This document shows, in pieces, positions 60,586-64,000 of a DNA stretch of 64,000 nucleotides (its first letter is position 1; each line of letters starts with the position of its first letter). This DNA comes from Cohnella endophytica (GTDB taxonomy: Bacteria; Bacillota; Bacilli; Paenibacillales; Paenibacillaceae). A program made the position numbers and the translations under genes. The notes under the pieces were generated by a model. It did not search any database. It worked only from the letters and a program-made list of their open reading frames with translations, and was not told the DNA's origin. The DNA is taken from positions 186,001 through 250,000 of the forward strand of contig NZ_RBZM01000001.1 of NCBI RefSeq assembly GCF_003628305.1, written 5' to 3'.

Positions 60586-62379
60586 TTACTTTTTATAGAA
60601 ATAATTTTCGATTTTTTGATATCTTTCGCGAAGCATATGAGCGGCTTTCTTAGGTCTTCGATCGCGGGTAAACACGCCTTTCTTGTTGCCATCCACCCGC
60701 ATAATCCCTTGTTTGGTGGCGAAGTCCGCAAAGTTCCATACGTGCTCGCCGATGACGAAATCAAGCTCGTCAAATACGCGATGATAGGCCGCCAAATAGT
60801 CGCATTGGTATTCTTCCGTCCACATGGCAGGCACCGTGGAAGAAATGCCGTGCATCGTATCCGCGCCGAATTCAGTCAAGATGACCGGTTTGCGCGAGGT
60901 TTCCCACCATTCCAGCATTTCTTTCCTGAGCTCTTGTCCCGCCGTTTCCAAATCGCCTCCATGGACATACCAACCATAGTAACGATTATGGCAGAGAACA
61001 TCGCTTAAAGTATGAAGCTTGCAGATCTTCGGAGTTGCCGCCATGAAACTGACGATCGTAAGCGGACGAGTAGGGTCAAGCTCGCGTGTCAGGTCAACTA
61101 AAGGTTTGAAATACTCGTATGCGCCTTCTTCCTCGCCGGCAGGTTCGTTGGCGACGACCCACATCACGACGCAGGCATGGTTTTTGTCGCGTCGGATTAA
61201 TTCCTTAATCGCTTCTTTATGGGCTTCTTGGCACTGAACGGTCTGCCAGGTGTTGCGCTTATGGGGAGACATGAACCCGCCTAGAGTCAAATGGAGACCT
61301 ACGGCGGCGACTTCATCAATGACCACGATCCCTTCGCGGTCGGCAAGCCGCATGATTTCCTCCGAGTAGGGATAATGGGATGTTCGGAAGGAGTTCGCTC
61401 CGATCCACTTCATTAAGCTGAAATCCTTCGCGTTTAAGGCTTCATCCAATCCCTTGCCGTGGAATTCGGCGTCTTCATGTTTGCCAAAGCCTTTGAAATA
61501 GAAGGGTTTACCGTTAATAAGAAATTGATTTCCTTCGACCTTTACGGTCCGTATGCCGAAGCTCTCGTCATAAGTGTCCACGATTTTGCCTTCCGAGTCC
61601 TGAACATTGACCCGTAACGTATACAAATAAGCAGCGCCGGGCTCCCATAGCTCAGGCTGCTCGATCGAAATAACGCCGTTCAGGCCGGAAGCTACCCCGA
61701 CTATGTTCTCGTCCTCGTCCAGGATGAACACCTGGATATTCGGACTATCTTCAACTTCTACCTCGTAGTTCACAAGACCGGTTTGATCCGATAGATCAGT
61801 TCGAATCGTTATGTCCTTAACGAATTGTTTGGCCGTGGCATAGATTTTAACGGGTCTGTGAATGCCGCTGTAATTAAAGAAGTCATGAAAGTAACTTTGC
61901 TTCTTGATGGGTTCGCCTGCTAAGTTCGTCCGAATCTCGACTTCGCCAATCGGAATCGTAGTCAAATCCAATTCGTTATTAACGCGTACTGTAAGCCTGT
62001 TCTTACGGTCAAATTGTACATAGGATGCGATGTCCTCTTCGAAAGGCGTATACCCTCCGCGGTGTTCCATGACTTCTTGTCCGTTAACCCATACTTTGCC
62101 GTAATGCGTAACGCTGCCGAACCGAAGAACGATTCGTTTGCCGATCCAAGCTTCGGGCACGTAGAAGTCTCTTTCGTACCAGACGTTTCCGACATGCTCC
62201 TTAACTTTCAAGTCCTCCACGAGATCATTGTAGCTCGCCGGAACAGGCATGGGGATCGTATCCTGCAGCTTACCGGAGAACCAATCGTTCTGGGAATGAG
62301 AAGGCTCCTCGACCTTAAAGTTCCACATGCCATTAAGCTCGATAACTTCTCTTTTGGTATTGTTTTGCGGGTATAACAT
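60586..62379 (-). CDS. uidA: GH2 beta-glucuronidase
   Basis: A 597-residue enzyme. The N-terminal sugar-binding sandwich has WYERDFYVPEAW and FGSVTHYGKVWVNGQEVMEH. The catalytic barrel has HVW-type FGKHEDAEFHGKG, VMWVVANEPAGEEEGAYEYF (acid/base Glu) and VILTEFGADTMHG (nucleophile Glu). The NxK glucuronidase motif appears at the end (NKKGVFTRDRRPKKAAH). It releases D-glucuronate inside the cell, feeding the locus at 46-56 kb. ATG 62379 follows GGAGCGA. Confidence 0.9.
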   Translation of the reverse strand: MLYPQNNTKREVIELNGMWNFKVEEPSHSQNDWFSGKLQDTIPMPVPASYNDLVEDLKVKEHVGNVWYERDFYVPEAWIGKRIVLRFGSVTHYGKVWVNGQEVMEHRGGYTPFEEDIASYVQFDRKNRLTVRVNNELDLTTIPIGEVEIRTNLAGEPIKKQSYFHDFFNYSGIHRPVKIYATAKQFVKDITIRTDLSDQTGLVNYEVEVEDSPNIQVFILDEDENIVGVASGLNGVISIEQPELWEPGAAYLYTLRVNVQDSEGKIVDTYDESFGIRTVKVEGNQFLINGKPFYFKGFGKHEDAEFHGKGLDEALNAKDFSLMKWIGANSFRTSHYPYSEEIMRLADREGIVVIDEVAAVGLHLTLGGFMSPHKRNTWQTVQCQEAHKEAIKELIRRDKNHACVVMWVVANEPAGEEEGAYEYFKPLVDLTRELDPTRPLTIVSFMAATPKICKLHTLSDVLCHNRYYGWYVHGGDLETAGQELRKEMLEWWETSRKPVILTEFGADTMHGISSTVPAMWTEEYQCDYLAAYHRVFDELDFVIGEHVWNFADFATKQGIMRVDGNKKGVFTRDRRPKKAAHMLRERYQKIENYFYKK

Positions 62380-62490
62380 ATGGATCGCTCCTTTTCGTCC
62401 CGATTATTTTAACCCTAACGGTTTCAATATAAGGGAATGCTCGATAAGGGACATTAAAGGATTTTTGCATATCGGACAAATTTTTATCCG

Positions 62491-62528
62491 GAGAAAAATA
62501 ATTTCGGAAAATGCAAAAATAGTTGGGT
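62491..62528 (+). promoter_or_regulatory. Promoter element shared with the 57.3 kb oxidoreductase gene (copy B)
   Basis: The counterpart of 57267-57304 in the divergent region between uidA and the binding-protein gene. Upstream boxes GGATTTTT and TTTATCCGG are also present. Likely a common regulator links glycoside uptake and the oxidoreductase operon. Confidence 0.6.
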
Positions 62529-62570
62529 TACCTGAGAAGGGGAAATGATGTAATTTCAAAATGCAGCCAG

Positions 62571-62585
62571 TTGAAACCGCTTCCA
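62571..62585 (+). promoter_or_regulatory. Candidate CcpA cre site
   Basis: TTGAAACCGCTTCCA fits the cre consensus WTGNAANCGNWNNCW at every fixed position. It lies 59 bp before the binding-protein start and downstream of the shared activator element, a good place for carbon catabolite repression. Confidence 0.6.
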
Positions 62586-62644
62586 AGAGATTTTGAAACA
62601 GGAAATCGCATTAAAAATTCTGTTACAAAAAGGGGACTGATTCA

Positions 62645-64000
62645 ATGTTTAAGTATTCGATCCGAATGGCAGTGGCAATTTCATTAATCGCGGTAATGCT
62701 CGTAGGTTGCGGCTCCAAAGCCTCAAACAAATCGTCCGATGCTTCCGCAAGCCAATCGGCAAGCAGTCAAGAAAGCAACTCGGCTCCGGTTTCAGCAGAC
62801 AAAAAAGAAATGGTTACGTTGAAGTTTTTCCATTGGTATAACGACGATCAGGACAAGTGGAACGACGTTTACAAGGCTTTCCAAGAAAAGTATCCGTATA
62901 TCAAAGTCGAATCGGTAACCGCCGGAGATAACAATTCGCAGGAATACTTGAAGAAGCTTGATCTTGCCGCGGCATCCGGAGATCAGATCGATCTCATGAT
63001 GTTCTCGGCGCCTCAGTACTATGCTCAACGCGCGGCGATCAACATGCTTGAACCGCTTGACGATTACATTGCGAAAGACGGCTATAAAGTGGCCGACGAT
63101 TATTATTCGGATCCTGCCATTAACGGCAAGACATACGGGCTTCCCGCCAAGAAAGTTTCTTTCTTTGTCTTGCTGAACAAGAATCACTTGGATGAAGCGG
63201 GCCTAACGGTTCCGAAGGAATGGACTTGGGACGAATACCTCGAATATGCGAAGAAGCTAACAAAAGGCGAGGGCACGAACAAAAGATACGGAACTTATTT
63301 CCACTCGTGGAGTAACTATACGCAACTTGCCCAAGGCTTTCAGATGGACGATTACTACCTCCTGAAACCGGACGGTAAAACGCTGAACGTTGAAACGCCG
63401 CTCATGAAAAAATCGTTGGAGATTCGTCATCAAGCGGAATTCGTAGACAAATCCGCAACGCCTTTCTCCGAAATCGTCAGCCAGAAACTGAATTATCGGC
63501 CTCAGTATTTCAGCGAAAAAGCGAGTATGATTGTTACAGGCGATTTCCTGATCCCGGAAACCGGAGGAACGGATAAAGTTCCCGCTAACTTCAAAACCGC
63601 CTTTGCTCCGCTTCCGACAGTGAATAAGGGCGATCCTCAGACCACGACTAACGCCAGCGACCTGTTGTCCGTCTACTCGAAATCGAAGCATAAAGAAGAA
63701 GCCTACCTTTTTGCCCGCTGGTACACGACGGAAGGCATTCAATTGCAAGGAAAGTATATTCCGTCGTACAAAAAAGCGGATATCGCCAAAGTCATCGACA
63801 ACCAGTTGGCTTCCGCCAAAACTCCGGAAATGGTAGATAAGGAATCGCTATTGTACGTTATGCAAAACCAAATTCCGCAAAACTTCGTCGTTCCGGTGTC
63901 TTATTACGATCAAGCCGATCAGGCATTCCTGAAAGAGATGGACTTGTTCCTATTGGGCAAAGAAGACGTGGACACGGCATTGAAAAACGCGGCGGCGAAA
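62645..64000 (+). CDS. ABC transporter sugar-binding lipoprotein (3' end outside window)
   Basis: 452 residues are visible from ATG 62645, after AGGGG, with no stop before the window end, so it is partial. Signal peptide with lipobox LVGC (Cys ~23), a Ser/Ala/Gln-rich linker, then a family 1 solute-binding fold (VTLKFFHWYNDDQDKW, FLDLAAASGDQIDLMMF-like DLAAASGDQIDLMMF, YGLPAKKVSFFVLLNK). It probably imports a glucuronide or related glycoside next to uidA. Permease genes are expected just beyond the edge. Confidence 0.88.
   Translation, partial: MFKYSIRMAVAISLIAVMLVGCGSKASNKSSDASASQSASSQESNSAPVSADKKEMVTLKFFHWYNDDQDKWNDVYKAFQEKYPYIKVESVTAGDNNSQEYLKKLDLAAASGDQIDLMMFSAPQYYAQRAAINMLEPLDDYIAKDGYKVADDYYSDPAINGKTYGLPAKKVSFFVLLNKNHLDEAGLTVPKEWTWDEYLEYAKKLTKGEGTNKRYGTYFHSWSNYTQLAQGFQMDDYYLLKPDGKTLNVETPLMKKSLEIRHQAEFVDKSATPFSEIVSQKLNYRPQYFSEKASMIVTGDFLIPETGGTDKVPANFKTAFAPLPTVNKGDPQTTTNASDLLSVYSKSKHKEEAYLFARWYTTEGIQLQGKYIPSYKKADIAKVIDNQLASAKTPEMVDKESLLYVMQNQIPQNFVVPVSYYDQADQAFLKEMDLFLLGKEDVDTALKNAAAK

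Overview
The window is most likely chromosomal DNA of a spore-forming Firmicute of the Paenibacillaceae (Paenibacillus/Cohnella type). This rests on gene content only: YesM/YesN two-component pairs beside carbohydrate ABC transporters, YheC/YheD spore-coat ATP-grasp proteins, YjcZ-type tiny membrane peptides, RNase J, a second MurA, strong AGGAGG ribosome binding sites and TTG/GTG starts. I see no rRNA, tRNA, insertion sequence, phage gene or CRISPR array.

Layout. 1-4.3 kb: an MFS transporter end, a DMT exporter divergent from a MocR regulator with a 22-bp palindrome between them, and an APH-type phosphotransferase behind a leader that looks like an attenuator. 4.3-9.6 kb: a DUF6492 protein, a two-gene thiazole/oxazole (TOMM, YcaO) cluster, and three tiny YjcZ-like membrane peptides sharing a Gly-Ser-Cys-rich N-terminus. 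9.7-27.4 kb: mixed housekeeping, stress and envelope genes (SDR/TetR pair, DUF2935, hybrid kinase, ChrA, a MurA with Asp at the fosfomycin-target position, Rieske oxidoreductase, RNase J, VIT1-like protein, PAP2 phosphatase, phosphoesterase, two YheC/D proteins, DUF421, an LSm-like small protein). 27.6-39.9 kb: a rhamnoside-use locus (YesM/YesN, ABC transporter, GH78) followed by a frameshifted NHL-repeat gene, a PhyH-family dioxygenase and an AraC regulator. 40-46 kb: a three-gene operon (membrane protein, solute-binding/VWA fusion, TelA), a GpsA-like dehydrogenase, a LysM protein and a GNAT protein.

46-56.6 kb is the most coherent system. A LacI regulator is divergent from an operon encoding a UxuB/YjmF-like SDR, a LarA-family nickel-pincer racemase/epimerase, a gluconokinase-like FGGY kinase, and the cofactor-making enzymes LarE, LarB and LarC (LarC with a long His/Asp/Glu insert). 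A second operon encodes a uronate-isomerase-like protein, a Gfo/Idh oxidoreductase and a HIT protein. The same ACAACGTTGT palindrome precedes both operons. I infer a glucuronate route: glucuronate to fructuronate to mannonate, then nickel-dependent C2 epimerisation to gluconate and phosphorylation to 6-phosphogluconate, bypassing mannonate dehydratase and KDG. 57.4-64 kb adds two Gfo/Idh oxidoreductases, a TIM-barrel isomerase, a GH2 beta-glucuronidase and the start of a sugar-binding lipoprotein gene, which fits uronide use.
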